Shown here piece by piece: positions 7,276 to 15,452 of a stretch of DNA of 64,000 nt (position 1 is its first letter; each line of letters begins with the position of its first letter). The translations under genes and the position numbers were made by a program. The stretch is from the NCBI RefSeq assembly GCF_001618865.1, contig NZ_CP015136.1:6049001-6113000 (forward strand). Direction: 5' to 3'. The notes under the pieces were generated by a model. It worked only from the letters and a program-made list of their open reading frames with translations, was not told where the DNA came from and made no database searches. The stretch is from Luteitalea pratensis. GTDB lineage: Bacteria > Acidobacteriota > Vicinamibacteria > Vicinamibacterales > Vicinamibacteraceae.

Positions 7276-9477
7276 TCAGGTCGTCGTCAGCACCCGTATC
7301 GGTCCGCGGCGCGCGAGTGCGTCGACCACGACTTGCTGGCCCGACCGGCGCAGGGCGATGTCGACAGCGGTGTCAGCCAGTGCGAGATTGCGGAGTACCA
7401 CTTCGCCCAGGAACGCCGGGAGGACCGGTTCCTCGAATGTGATGCGCAGCGCGTCGGCGTCGAAGCCGAGCCCGAGGCACGACTGCAGCATGAAGAGCGG
7501 CGCGGCTGCGGCCCACGCCTGCGGCGTGCACGCCACCGGATATGGCGTCGGACCATGTGTCCGCTGTCGCCGGAAGCCGCAGAACAGCTCCGGCAGGCGG
7601 CGCAGGTCGATGTAGATCGACACCCCGAAGAGTCCCTCGAAGATGCGCGCGGCGTGATGCTTGAAGCCGTAGCGCGCCAGCCCAGCGGCGATGAGCGCGT
7701 TGTCGTGCGGCCAGACCGACCCGTTGTGATAGCTCATGGGGTTATAACGCGCCGCAGACGCCGTCACCGTGCGTATGCCCCAGCCGCAGAACGAGCCGGG
7801 TGCCATGAGGGTGGCGGCCACCGATGCCGCCCGCTCCGGATACGCGATACCGGCAAACAGCGCGTGCCCCGCGTTCGACGTACGGACCAGGCACGGGCGC
7901 TTGTCGCCGTCAAGGGCGAGTGCATAGGTACCGAGCTCTGGAACGAAGAAGTGCTGGTCGAACGCCCGGCGCAGCGCGTCCGCACGCATCTGGAGACGGG
8001 CCGCGTCGTCGGCATGACCAAGTCGGCGGGCGATCGTGGCCCCTGCCGTCCATGCCCCGTACGTGTAAGCCTGGACTTCCGCGAGCGCGATCGGGCCGTG
8101 CGCGAGCGTGCCGTCGGCGTGGAATACCGAGTCGTGGCTGTCCTTCCAGCCCTGGTTGACGAGTCCTGCCGACGTCTGCCGGGCGTACTCGACGAAGCCG
8201 TCTTCGTCCCGATCGCCGTACCGCTCGATCCACGCGAGCGCCGCCTCGACGCTCGGCCAGAGCCGTCGCACCGTGCCCAGGTCTCCGGTCCGTGCCAGGT
8301 AGGCACCCGCCAGCATCACGAACAGCGGCGTGGCGTCGACGCTTCCGTAGTAGCGCCGGAACGGTACCTCCCCGAGCTCTGCCATCTCGCCGTGCCGGAC
8401 TTCGTGCAGGATCTTGCCCGGCTCGGCGTCGGCGGCCGGATCGACGATCGTCGCCTGGTGCACGGCCAGGTGGTTCAGCACGCCACGCGCGATCGCCGGA
8501 TCCATCCAGAGCATCTCCATGGCCGTGATCAGCGCGTCGCGACCGAACACCGTGCTGAACCACGGGATTCCCGCATACGGGAACGGACCCTCCGGCGTGT
8601 TGGTAATGAGCATGTTGAGATCGGAGACCGACCGTTGCACGGCCTCGTTGAAGATCTCGTTGGACGTCGTAATCGACGCCGCACGCGACAAGGACATCCG
8701 CTGGGCGCGGCGCGCCTCGCGCAGCGCGCCGAAAAAGGCCCGTCCCGGCGTCAGCCAGCTGTGCTCCGTGCCGCACGCCACCTCCAGATACAACGAATGT
8801 GCTTCCCTGGGCTTGAGCTCCAGCGTGAACAGCGCGCGCTCGGCGGTCAGACGATCTGGAGCCGGCGTGAAGCCCAACGTGGTGACCCTCTCGCGACCGT
8901 CCAGACCTCGATACGCCAGCACCACACGGTCACGGCCGACGTTGGGAGGAAGCTTCGTGCCGCGACGCGCGCGCTTCGCTCCACGGACTTCGAAGAGGTC
9001 GGCGAAGTCAGCGGCAAAGGCGAGCTCCAGGGTCACCTGCCGTTGCTGACCGTCGAAGTTGCGCAGCACGAGTCGCTCGTAGCACGTCGCATTCCAGAGG
9101 AACCGCGAGCGGCGGATGTGCAGGAGATCGTGTTCGAGCAGGAGCTGTCCGTCGGCGTCAAATACATCGGGGTTGGTGAGATCGCAGGACAGCGTGGCGT
9201 TGTCGTCGCGCACCGTCGACGACAGCAGGATGGGCCGCGCCCCGGCAATCAGGAGATGCACGTGCGAGAGGTAGCGCGTGTCTCGGTGAAACACGCCTTC
9301 CGGGCTGCCGACTCCCGAGAGCACGTCGCCGCTGCGCTCGAACACCGCGAACGTGTCGCCGTGCTTCAGCGTCCGCAGCCGCTGCTCCTGCAGGGAGTCA
9401 GTGGCTGGGATGAAGAACGGCTCGACCGGGTCGTCGCCTGGCGGGGACACGAGGGTCTCGCCATTCCCTGTGGGCAT
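7276..9477 (-). CDS. Amylo-alpha-1,6-glucosidase / glycogen debranching-type enzyme
   Basis: The 733-residue protein starts at ATG 9477 behind AAGGGGG. It has an N-terminal beta-rich domain of bacterial glycogen debranching enzymes (FAVFERSGDVL, GVFHRDTRYLSHV; about 40-260) and a C-terminal (alpha/alpha)6 barrel with GIPWFSTVFGRDALITAMEM, DSVFHADGTLAHGPIALAEV and NGSVWPHDNALIA. Acidic residues in FGRD, QGWKDS and the barrel match the family's active-site region. It probably hydrolyses alpha-1,6 branches or a related alpha-glucan linkage in the cytoplasm; no signal peptide is seen. It lies 14 bases after the GT4 gene and forms an operon with it, a pairing often linked to glycogen or stress-sugar metabolism. 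Confidence 0.88.
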   Translation of the reverse strand: MPTGNGETLVSPPGDDPVEPFFIPATDSLQEQRLRTLKHGDTFAVFERSGDVLSGVGSPEGVFHRDTRYLSHVHLLIAGARPILLSSTVRDDNATLSCDLTNPDVFDADGQLLLEHDLLHIRRSRFLWNATCYERLVLRNFDGQQRQVTLELAFAADFADLFEVRGAKRARRGTKLPPNVGRDRVVLAYRGLDGRERVTTLGFTPAPDRLTAERALFTLELKPREAHSLYLEVACGTEHSWLTPGRAFFGALREARRAQRMSLSRAASITTSNEIFNEAVQRSVSDLNMLITNTPEGPFPYAGIPWFSTVFGRDALITAMEMLWMDPAIARGVLNHLAVHQATIVDPAADAEPGKILHEVRHGEMAELGEVPFRRYYGSVDATPLFVMLAGAYLARTGDLGTVRRLWPSVEAALAWIERYGDRDEDGFVEYARQTSAGLVNQGWKDSHDSVFHADGTLAHGPIALAEVQAYTYGAWTAGATIARRLGHADDAARLQMRADALRRAFDQHFFVPELGTYALALDGDKRPCLVRTSNAGHALFAGIAYPERAASVAATLMAPGSFCGWGIRTVTASAARYNPMSYHNGSVWPHDNALIAAGLARYGFKHHAARIFEGLFGVSIYIDLRRLPELFCGFRRQRTHGPTPYPVACTPQAWAAAAPLFMLQSCLGLGFDADALRITFEEPVLPAFLGEVVLRNLALADTAVDIALRRSGQQVVVDALARRGPIRVLTTT

Positions 9478-9491
9478 CGGTCCCCCTTGGG

Positions 9492-10589
9492 TTACTCGGC
9501 CACCTGGATGCCGTGCGTCGTGGCGGGCGCGCACGACACCATGCCGGTGGCACCGGTACAGCGTCCCGACAGGACGCGGTAGATCCGGACATAATCACGC
9601 GCCATGCGGGCCGTGGTGAAACGGGCCTCGAAGACGGCGCGCACCGCCGCACGGTTCAGATGATGGAGCTGGCCGATGGCCTCGACAGCTTCGGCGACGT
9701 CGCGCACCACGAAGCCAGTCACGCCGTGCTCGATGACTTCTGGCACCGACCCGTGCGGGAAGGCCACGACCGGTGTGCCGCAGGCCATGGCCTCGATCAA
9801 AACGAGGCCGAAGGGCTCGGGCCAGTCGATTGGGAAGAGCAGCGCACGGGCTTGGCCGAGGAACGCGGCTTTCTGGAGTTCGTCGATCTCGCCGATGAAC
9901 TCGACGTCGGGATGCGCAGCGATCATCGGTCCGATTACTGCGTCCCAATACGCACGGTCGACGTTGTCGATTTTTGCGGCGATCTTGAGTGGTAGGCCGG
10001 CGGCCGTCGCGATCTCGATGGCAAGGTCCGGTCGCTTCTCGGCCGAGATGCGACCGAGGAACGCGAGATATCCGCCGCTCGGCTGAGCGCTGAAGGGCAA
10101 CAGGTCCCGTGGCAGGCCGTGATGGACGGTACCGGCCCAGTTTACCGGCGGCATCGGCTGGCGTTGCGCATCGGAGACGGAGACGAGTGGAAAATCGGGA
10201 AAGGCTCTGTAGAACGGCTTCAGGTCAGTCAAGTCGAGCCTGCCGTGCAGTGTCGTCACACCGTGGCCGGCAAAGCCGTGCATCAGCGGGTAGTGGAGCA
10301 AGTCTATGTGAAAGTGCAGCACGTCAAAGGTGTGCGCACGGCGCCGCACCTCATCGAGCAACATCACGTGATAGGGGAGCGGATCGGCCGCGACAGGGTT
10401 GAGCCGCAGCGCGGTTTTGCAGCAGGGCACGAGCCTGGCGAGGGTGGTCGAATCGCCGCTGGCGAACAGTGTGACTTCATGACCCTGCCGTACGAGCTCG
10501 TCGGTCAGATATGCGACGATTCGCTCGGTTCCACCATACAGCCGCGGCGGGCAACTTTCCGTAAGCGGAGCGATCTGAGCAATCTTCAT
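9492..10589 (-). CDS. Glycosyltransferase family 4
   Basis: The 365-residue protein starts at ATG 10589 with GGAGG eight bases before it; upstream in-frame codons have no ribosome site. Two Rossmann domains of a GT-B fold are visible: MKIAQIAPLTES and YGGTERIVAYLTDELVRQGH at the N-terminus, FLGRISAEKRPDLAIEIA at the hinge, and the nucleotide-sugar binding segment EPFGLVLIEAMACGTPVVAF with the retaining E-x7-E motif. It should transfer a sugar from a nucleotide donor with retention; donor and acceptor are not readable. It is the first gene of a two-gene operon with the debranching-type enzyme. Confidence 0.9.
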   Translation of the reverse strand: MKIAQIAPLTESCPPRLYGGTERIVAYLTDELVRQGHEVTLFASGDSTTLARLVPCCKTALRLNPVAADPLPYHVMLLDEVRRRAHTFDVLHFHIDLLHYPLMHGFAGHGVTTLHGRLDLTDLKPFYRAFPDFPLVSVSDAQRQPMPPVNWAGTVHHGLPRDLLPFSAQPSGGYLAFLGRISAEKRPDLAIEIATAAGLPLKIAAKIDNVDRAYWDAVIGPMIAAHPDVEFIGEIDELQKAAFLGQARALLFPIDWPEPFGLVLIEAMACGTPVVAFPHGSVPEVIEHGVTGFVVRDVAEAVEAIGQLHHLNRAAVRAVFEARFTTARMARDYVRIYRVLSGRCTGATGMVSCAPATTHGIQVAE

Positions 10590-11061
10590 CGACAGGACCT
10601 CCACAGCGATTTCGGGTGCCCGACGACATGTTTCCATCAATTTTCGTTCCAATCCCACGGTGACCGGCGCGCGCGCCGGGACGGTTCGTGACCGCGGCTT
10701 CGTCCCCAAGACTCGAGACCGTGGCGGCGAACGTGCGTTCCACAGGGCAAGGTCGTGGAGGGGTGCGCCGGGTCTCGGCAAAGACTCATGCGCCTCATCA
10801 GCAGTCCTCGCGCTGCCTTTTCGCCGGCATGCACCCCGCAGGGCTGCGGAGGCGAGTGCTTGTCCCGGTAGTGAAGGGCTGAGACGGCAGGTTTGGCGCT
10901 TATTCTTCGCGCTCTGAGCCGCCGTTCAGTGCCAATGTGGAACGACAGGTCTCGCGCTGGTGTCGAACAGGCATTCGGCGTTTGGGCGGTGCCCCGGACG
11001 TGAACCAACCGATTTTCGGACTTTAGCGGCAAGCAGGAGAGACCTTGTTCCAGGAGGACAG
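10590..11061. other. Intergenic stretch, no gene seen
   Basis: This is the divergent spacer between the GT4 operon and the exported protein at 11062, so it should hold both promoters. It contains a 16-base perfect palindrome, CCGGCGCGCGCGCCGG, at 10664-10679. Open frames here have no plausible protein sequence. Confidence 0.5.
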
Positions 11062-11538
11062 ATGAACCGTAGACGCGTCTGCACGGTGCTCCTCGCGCTG
11101 TTGGCACAAGAGCTGGTCGCCGCTCAGATAGCGGACCCGCTCGTCGGCGTATGGGTCCTTGATGTCTCGGCGTCTACGTCCACAGGCGGGATGCCGAGCG
11201 CCTCCACCTTGACGATTACACCGTCGGGATCAGAAACGCTGAGGTTCGAGATCCGGGATACGTTCGACGGCCGGCCCCAGCAGCCGTGGGGATTCGTGGC
11301 CGGACGGTCGGGCAGCGAAACGCCGGTGACTCCGGCTACGTTCATCGACAGCGTCGCGACCACGCGACGCCAACGGCGGTCGAGCGCGCTCATCTTGAAG
11401 AAGGGCGGCGTTGCCGTCAGCGAGATGAGCACGGAGGTGTCTGAAGACGGGCTGACGCTCGTGGTGACGAGCAAGGCCACTGCACCGAACGGCGATACGG
11501 TGAGCGGCACGTCCGTTTATCGTCGCCAGCCTTCCTGA
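11062..11538 (+). CDS. Exported hypothetical protein
   Basis: ATG 11062 follows AGGAGG. The 158-residue product has a signal peptide (MNRRRVCTVLLALLAQELVAAQ) and a mature domain beginning DPLVGVWVLDVSAS, with alternating beta-type segments (TLTITPSGSETLRFEI, LTLVVTSKA). Short exported proteins that open with a 'GxWxLD' motif often adopt a lipocalin-like or related beta-barrel fold; this is inference only. It is probably periplasmic and monocistronic. No catalytic motif is seen. Confidence 0.7.
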   Translation: MNRRRVCTVLLALLAQELVAAQIADPLVGVWVLDVSASTSTGGMPSASTLTITPSGSETLRFEIRDTFDGRPQQPWGFVAGRSGSETPVTPATFIDSVATTRRQRRSSALILKKGGVAVSEMSTEVSEDGLTLVVTSKATAPNGDTVSGTSVYRRQPS

Positions 11539-11796
11539 AGCGGCGTGCGCTCGCCATGGTTGTCAGCCGCTCTGGTGAGCTGCTGCCACGCTTGACGAGT
11601 GGCGGCGGAGCGGCGGTCTCGACGAGGCGTTCGTCGACGTGCCGCTGAAGGTTGTCGCGCTCGGTGTCGGGATCGGCATCGTGGGGGCTGTGCTGGGTAA
11701 AGCGACAGCGAAGAACCTGCCGACAGAAAGCCTAATCCCGTGAACCCACACAACGTTCGGGACCGGCACGTCGGTGTGCGTAGACCAGCCGGCCTA

Positions 11797-12078
11797 CTAG
11801 GCGTCGTGCTCGTCGACTGTATCGTCCAGCAGCGTGTACACGCCGTCAACGCAGCGGAAGCTGCGCGTACCGGCGGCGGCTGCCATCATCCGGGCCTGCT
11901 GCTCAAAGCGAGGGCCGGCCTCCACGGCCGACTCGAACGTGGCGCGGATCAGTTTATGAGTGCCGCCATTCGACAGCCGGATCAACGAGAGACGAGGATT
12001 GCCATTCGGACTTTGAGGTTGGTAGAGGACGACGTAGTCGCCGGGCCCGGGCGTTGGGGAAGAAGGACCGTCGCTCAT
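11797..12078 (-). CDS. Small hypothetical protein, second gene of a coupled pair
   Basis: A 93-residue protein whose ATG (12078) overlaps the stop of the upstream gene as ATGA, so translation is coupled. It opens with a Ser/Pro linker, followed by DYVVLYQP and RLSLIRLSNGGTHKLIRATFESAVEAG. The part after the linker looks globular, with a beta hairpin then a helix. No family is recognised. Its coupling to a Myb/SANT-like DNA-binding protein suggests a shared regulatory role, which is inference. Confidence 0.55.
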   Translation of the reverse strand: MSDGPSSPTPGPGDYVVLYQPQSPNGNPRLSLIRLSNGGTHKLIRATFESAVEAGPRFEQQARMMAAAAGTRSFRCVDGVYTLLDDTVDEHDA

Positions 12079-12278
12079 CGATCGCCGCCGCTGCCTTGGG
12101 GACCGGGCGAGCTATCGTCTCGAACCTTGAGCCGTTCATGCGCGGCCTTCGTGCGAACGGCCAACACGGTGCGGTTCAGCACGGCGGCATTCGCGCTCAG
12201 CGGTTTCTCGTCGAACACGAGCCTACGCAGCAGTGACAGTTCATCCGCGGTCCATCTTCGGCTCTTGCGTTCCGACAT
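12075..12278 (-). CDS. Small Myb/SANT-like DNA-binding protein
   Basis: The 67-residue product reads RRWTADELSLLRRLVF, then LNRTVLAVRTKAAHERLKV. This is the spacing of a single Myb/SANT-type helix-turn-helix: a W-T-x-x-E-L first helix and an LxRTxxAVRxKA recognition helix. Such small bacterial proteins are presumed DNA-binding regulators. It is the first gene of a pair overlapping by four bases with the 93-residue protein. The tail is acidic and Gly/Pro-rich, probably disordered. Confidence 0.55.
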   Translation of the reverse strand: MSERKSRRWTADELSLLRRLVFDEKPLSANAAVLNRTVLAVRTKAAHERLKVRDDSSPGPQGSGGDR

Positions 12279-12472
12279 TGGTCTTCTGCGCTCGCGGCGT
12301 GCGGGGAGCCGCAGCTGAGCTGTCAGAAGTGTGTGGGAAGTATTCGAACGACGCCACTACCAACGGTTATGGGTCGCCGCGTTGGTTGTGCGCCAGGGGC
12401 TTGAGGCGAGGAGACGCCGGTAGTGATGGCGGTGCGGAAGGCAGCCTGCGAGAAGGGGATCACAGCAAGGCC

Positions 12473-12736
12473 GTGGATTGCACGCGCCCTTGGGGCGAAA
12501 ACGATGACATTACTGCAACTGGGACACACCTGCTGTGGTGCGTCCAGTCGCCGGCTGGCCAGCGGGCGGCCTGCACGTTGATCGTGGGCCAAGGGGTGCG
12601 CCTGCAGTTCGAGCTTGATGCGATCAAGGGTCATGCCCGCGCGTCCGAGGCCATGCTCGGCACCGTGGAAGCCTTCGATACGCTGGCGACCTTGGGCTGG
12701 CGATCCTGCTGCACTGGAGACGTAAATGATTCCTGA
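12473..12736 (+). CDS. Small hypothetical protein of a local 'LW...GW' family
   Basis: The frame opens at GTG 12473 and gives about 87 residues with HLLWCVQSPAGQRAACTLIV, LQFELDAI and FDTLATLGWRS. The pattern LW(C/S), about ten residues, A-x-C, a hydrophobic beta strand and a final (R/L)GW recurs in the minus-strand gene at 43139-43393 and in a decayed copy at 13058-13215. The function is unknown. The start is uncertain because no ribosome site is obvious and only non-ATG starts are in frame. It overlaps the next gene by 11 bases. Confidence 0.4.
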   Translation: MDCTRPWGENDDITATGTHLLWCVQSPAGQRAACTLIVGQGVRLQFELDAIKGHARASEAMLGTVEAFDTLATLGWRSCCTGDVNDS

Positions 12737-13040
12737 ACCATTTGAAGGAGTGGGCACTGTTCTCCTCCGGAATGGAGACGAGCTCGCCGAGACGCTCTAC
12801 CGGGTGTCGGCAGGCAGCCATCGCCCCGGAGGCACTGCAGACCCAATCGACTTCACCTTGGGGGTAGTCGAGCTGAGGCCGCTCAATCGAACCTTGGTGT
12901 CGGATTGGCAGAACGACCCATCGGAAACCGCCGGCATGATCCTCATGCGCGAGGACGGTACACAGCTGCAGCTCGATTTCACTTCGGCGGACGGGCGGAG
13001 CGGCGTGGTGTTCGCCACGATTGCGCGGTCACACGGCTGA
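12726..13040 (+). CDS. Small hypothetical protein
   Basis: A 104-residue frame from ATG 12726 (MIPEPFEGVGTVLLRNGDEL). The body alternates short beta-like segments (IDFTLGVVELRPLN, MILMREDGTQLQLDF, GVVFATIA), suggesting a small beta barrel or sandwich. No signal peptide, membrane segment or known motif. It overlaps the preceding small frame and may be co-transcribed with it. Confidence 0.5.
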   Translation: MIPEPFEGVGTVLLRNGDELAETLYRVSAGSHRPGGTADPIDFTLGVVELRPLNRTLVSDWQNDPSETAGMILMREDGTQLQLDFTSADGRSGVVFATIARSHG

Positions 13041-13057
13041 TGCTGGGCCTCCCTCCC

Positions 13058-13215
13058 GACGCGCCTGCTCCAGCCGACGAGGAACTGTGGCGCCTTCGAA
13101 GGCCCCGCGCGCGGTGATGCTGTCGTAAGCGCTGCACCCGCTCGGGCTCGAGCTGCGCCTGGACGTGGACGGCGGGATGGAGGCCGCGCTACTACGGCGA
13201 GCGTTCAGCAGCGCT
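13058..13215 (+). pseudogene. Decayed third copy of the 'LW...' small-protein family
   Basis: EELWRLRR is followed by a stop and then, in another frame, HPLGLELRLDVDGGMEAALL. The second part matches the LELRVDVDG segment of the intact gene at 43139-43393. Both halves run in the same direction within 160 bases, so this is most simply one broken gene. Confidence 0.35.
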
Positions 13216-13254
13216 GGGTCCATGGCGACCACGGTCACCCCGCCGCGGCAGTGA

Positions 13255-13864
13255 TTATATGACCCAGAACAACACGAGACCAAGGTCGAAGATCCGTGGC
13301 TGATACTGCAGCCATGGCAGCTTGTCGACGCGGCCGCCGACGTGGTGACTTCCCACGCGAATCATCTGCAGCACCGACGTCCACAACTCCCCCAACAGCA
13401 CGAAGGAGCCGCTCAGCGCCATCGACCCGACGCTCAGGCTGAGGGCCCTCATCAGCGGGTCTTCCGCAAACCGCTCCTGGATCCATCGAAGGACTCGCCG
13501 CGCTGCCGATGAACACCACCACCATGGGCAGGATGACCGGGAGATTCAGTCCTCGGTCGAACACGCGCAGCCGCGCCTGCTCGACGTCACCCACGCGTAC
13601 GCCGTGCGCCCGCGCCACCGCGGCGACGAGGCGCGTCGAGCATTGGCGTTGATCGACCGTCGAGTGGACGCGGTAGCGATCGACCAACTCGTCGATCAAC
13701 TCCGCGTCGACTACCAAGTGCCGCACATCTGCAGTATTCGAGAGGTCGAGCGCATTGACCGGGTCGGGTGGCCATGCACAGTCCGCATTCATGCCTGGCC
13801 GGAGCACACAGGCGCCAATGACGCTCATCGCCAGACACAACACCGTGAAGGCGCCGAGGCGCAC
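13255..13864 (-). pseudogene. Membrane protein gene with a frameshift
   Basis: The 5' part (from about GTG 13864) gives a membrane helix LGAFTVLCLAMSVIGACVL, then a soluble stretch with DVRHLVVDAELIDELVDRY and a second helix LNLPVILPMVVVFIGSAA. Near 13495 the frame changes to RRVLRWIQERFAEDPLMRAL, two more helices and RVDKLPWLQYQPRIFDLGLV to TAA 13255. Neither half is complete alone; joined they form one protein of about 200 residues with four membrane segments. Function unknown. The break could be decay or a sequencing error; the neighbourhood holds several other broken genes. Confidence 0.5.
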
Positions 13865-14009
13865 CCTGTCTAGGCTTGCGGTTCTCGGCCCGAGCACTGC
13901 CGACAATCTCGCGGTAGCGGATGCCGTCCCGAGGGACCGGCGCGCAAACCGAGGTACCAATCGACGCTTTACTGAGGAACTGGCGTGTGTTTTGCAACCT
14001 GTTCGCCCC

Positions 14010-14231
14010 ATGAGAAACCAAGGATCCCATGATACGGACCAGCCGGCGCTTCAGCGCGATCCCGACGAGTGGAAGACCGGTGACGAGCCGATGACAGACG
14101 CGCAGCGATCCTATCTGGAGACACTGTGCCGGGAGACGGGGGAAGAATTCGACGCGACCCTCTCTAAGGCCGACGCATCTAAACGGATTGACGAGCTCCG
14201 CGAGCGGTCGCCACGACTCGCGCAAGAATGA
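14010..14231 (+). CDS. DUF3072-family small protein
   Basis: The 73-residue product from ATG 14010 contains DPDEWKTGDEPMTDAQRSYL, then ETLCRETGEEFDATLSKADA and SKRIDELRE. This is the DUF3072 signature: a (D/W)KTG-(D/E)-x-MT-x-AQ-x-SYL helix followed by the LSKAxASxxIxxL helix. The family is small, soluble and of unknown function. The longer upstream frame is not supported by the family length. Confidence 0.75.
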   Translation: MRNQGSHDTDQPALQRDPDEWKTGDEPMTDAQRSYLETLCRETGEEFDATLSKADASKRIDELRERSPRLAQE

Positions 14232-14888
14232 CAGGCCCCTGTGCGGAGACTAATCGCATCAGCGAGCGTCAACGTCATTGGCTGAGGTCATTTTGGGGCA
14301 CCGGCAATGCAAGATCAGACCAGGCGGCAGTGAGTTCGAGAGTCGCGACCTTAATTCAGTGCCATGTGGCCACGGCTGAGGCGGGCATTGTGCAGCCTTA
14401 CGGACGCACCAGTTGCGAAACTTATCTGGTGCGACGATGCGCCTGATCCGCGTTCTAGCCGGCGGATGACGGTGGTGTCGATGGGCGTTGGTGCATGGCT
14501 TAACCTGGACTCGCGCCTTCGTCAGTCGGCATCACGTCGCGACGACTCAGCCGCACAGCTTGCAGACGACGTTCGACGGCACCTGCTGCACGAGCCGGTC
14601 AAGGCCAGGCCGCAGACGCTGGTACTTGGCCTCCCTGCTCCAGCGGCGATGCAACTCGGCAACTCGGTCATGGTCGTGCGCCCTTCAGTCGCGGCAGCGC
14701 CAGTGACATGCCGGGACGTTTCTGGACTGTTTGGAACTTGCGCCTAGACCGGCGACGGCACAGCCGCTGGCAACAACACGAGCGGCGGCTGGACGGCAGA
14801 GCGCGACACGGAGGGTCGCCACGAGTGGTGCCGAATCTGACATGTCAGGACGATCCACCGGGTGACGCGTGAACCCCGCTCGTGCGCC
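14232..14888. other. Gene-poor stretch with IS and gene scraps
   Basis: It holds an orphan IS5-type terminal repeat (14484-14500). On the minus strand a short frame (about 14560-14690) reads ELHRRWSREAKYQRLRPGLD and ends VCKLCG; the first part loosely recalls the N-terminus of some antitoxin-like proteins, but this is weak. Nothing else is recognisable before the lipoprotein pair at 14889. Confidence 0.4.
14484..14500 (+). repeat. Orphan IS5-type terminal repeat next to integrase-like scrap
   Basis: GGCGTTGGTGCATGGCT is identical to the terminal repeats at 5577 and 5893. The bases just before it (14457-14482, ending ATGACGGTGGTGTCGATG) closely match part of the integrase-type transposase in the chimeric element at about 23692-23712. 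No transposase follows. It is probably the scar of a deleted mosaic element. Confidence 0.6.
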
Positions 14889-15452
14889 ATGTTCCGGGCG
14901 CGTTACCATCGAGCCGTGCTTGCGAGTCGGCTCGGGATCGCTCTCGGGGGAGCAATAGTGTTTGTCGCGCTCGGGTGCTCGAGTCCGAAGCCGGCCCTCG
15001 TCGTCTCACTCGACGATCCTGACGGGCGACTCGGACCGCCGCCATGGACGCTCGCCGTGTTCAACCCGTATTTCGGACCCGATCGGGACCGTGCGATGCG
15101 CACAGTCGGATCCGCAGCACCCGACCGACCGCTTGCGGTGCTGACCCGCGGCAGGCCTGAGGAGTGGCGGATTCGGGACCTCTTGGTAGAGGACCAAAGC
15201 GTTGTGTTCGGACTGGTGTTACCGGCGCTGCGCACGGACGGCTACTGGCTGGCGCGTGTCGATCACGAACCTGGCAGGTTCAGCGGCACCGGTGGCGCCT
15301 TGTTCTGCCTGTGGGGACAAGTCGAGCCGGACGAGAGCATTGAAGCGCTATCGATTGAAGTGAGTCAGTGGCGCGACGCACCCGGGCTGCAACTTGAGAC
15401 GAAGGTCGGCATCCCGGCGCGCTCGCGGACGAAGGAGCGCGGCCGCCCATGA
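14889..15452 (+). CDS. Lipoprotein, first of two tandem paralogues
   Basis: From ATG 14889 the product has 187 residues; GTG 14862 and GTG 14916 are alternative starts. The N-terminus has a hydrophobic helix ending VALGC-S, a clear lipobox. The mature part opens with VVSLDDPDGRLGPPPW, a segment repeated with small changes in the next gene (SVSDPTGRLGAPPW). The rest is beta-rich with no known domain. Its stop overlaps the next start as ATGA, so both are translated together. Probably an outer- or inner-membrane-anchored periplasmic protein of unknown function. Confidence 0.65.
   Translation: MFRARYHRAVLASRLGIALGGAIVFVALGCSSPKPALVVSLDDPDGRLGPPPWTLAVFNPYFGPDRDRAMRTVGSAAPDRPLAVLTRGRPEEWRIRDLLVEDQSVVFGLVLPALRTDGYWLARVDHEPGRFSGTGGALFCLWGQVEPDESIEALSIEVSQWRDAPGLQLETKVGIPARSRTKERGRP

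Noticed and set aside
7201-9582. Long plus-strand frame (793 aa) opposite the debranching-type enzyme
   Set aside because: It is a GC-rich antisense shadow: Arg/His-rich, no family pattern, while the minus strand shows the full enzyme.
11539-11740. Glycine-rich plus-strand frame ending ALGVGIGIVGAVLGKATAKN
   Set aside because: It looks membrane-like, but it begins right after a stop and has no start codon, so it may be a scrap or chance.
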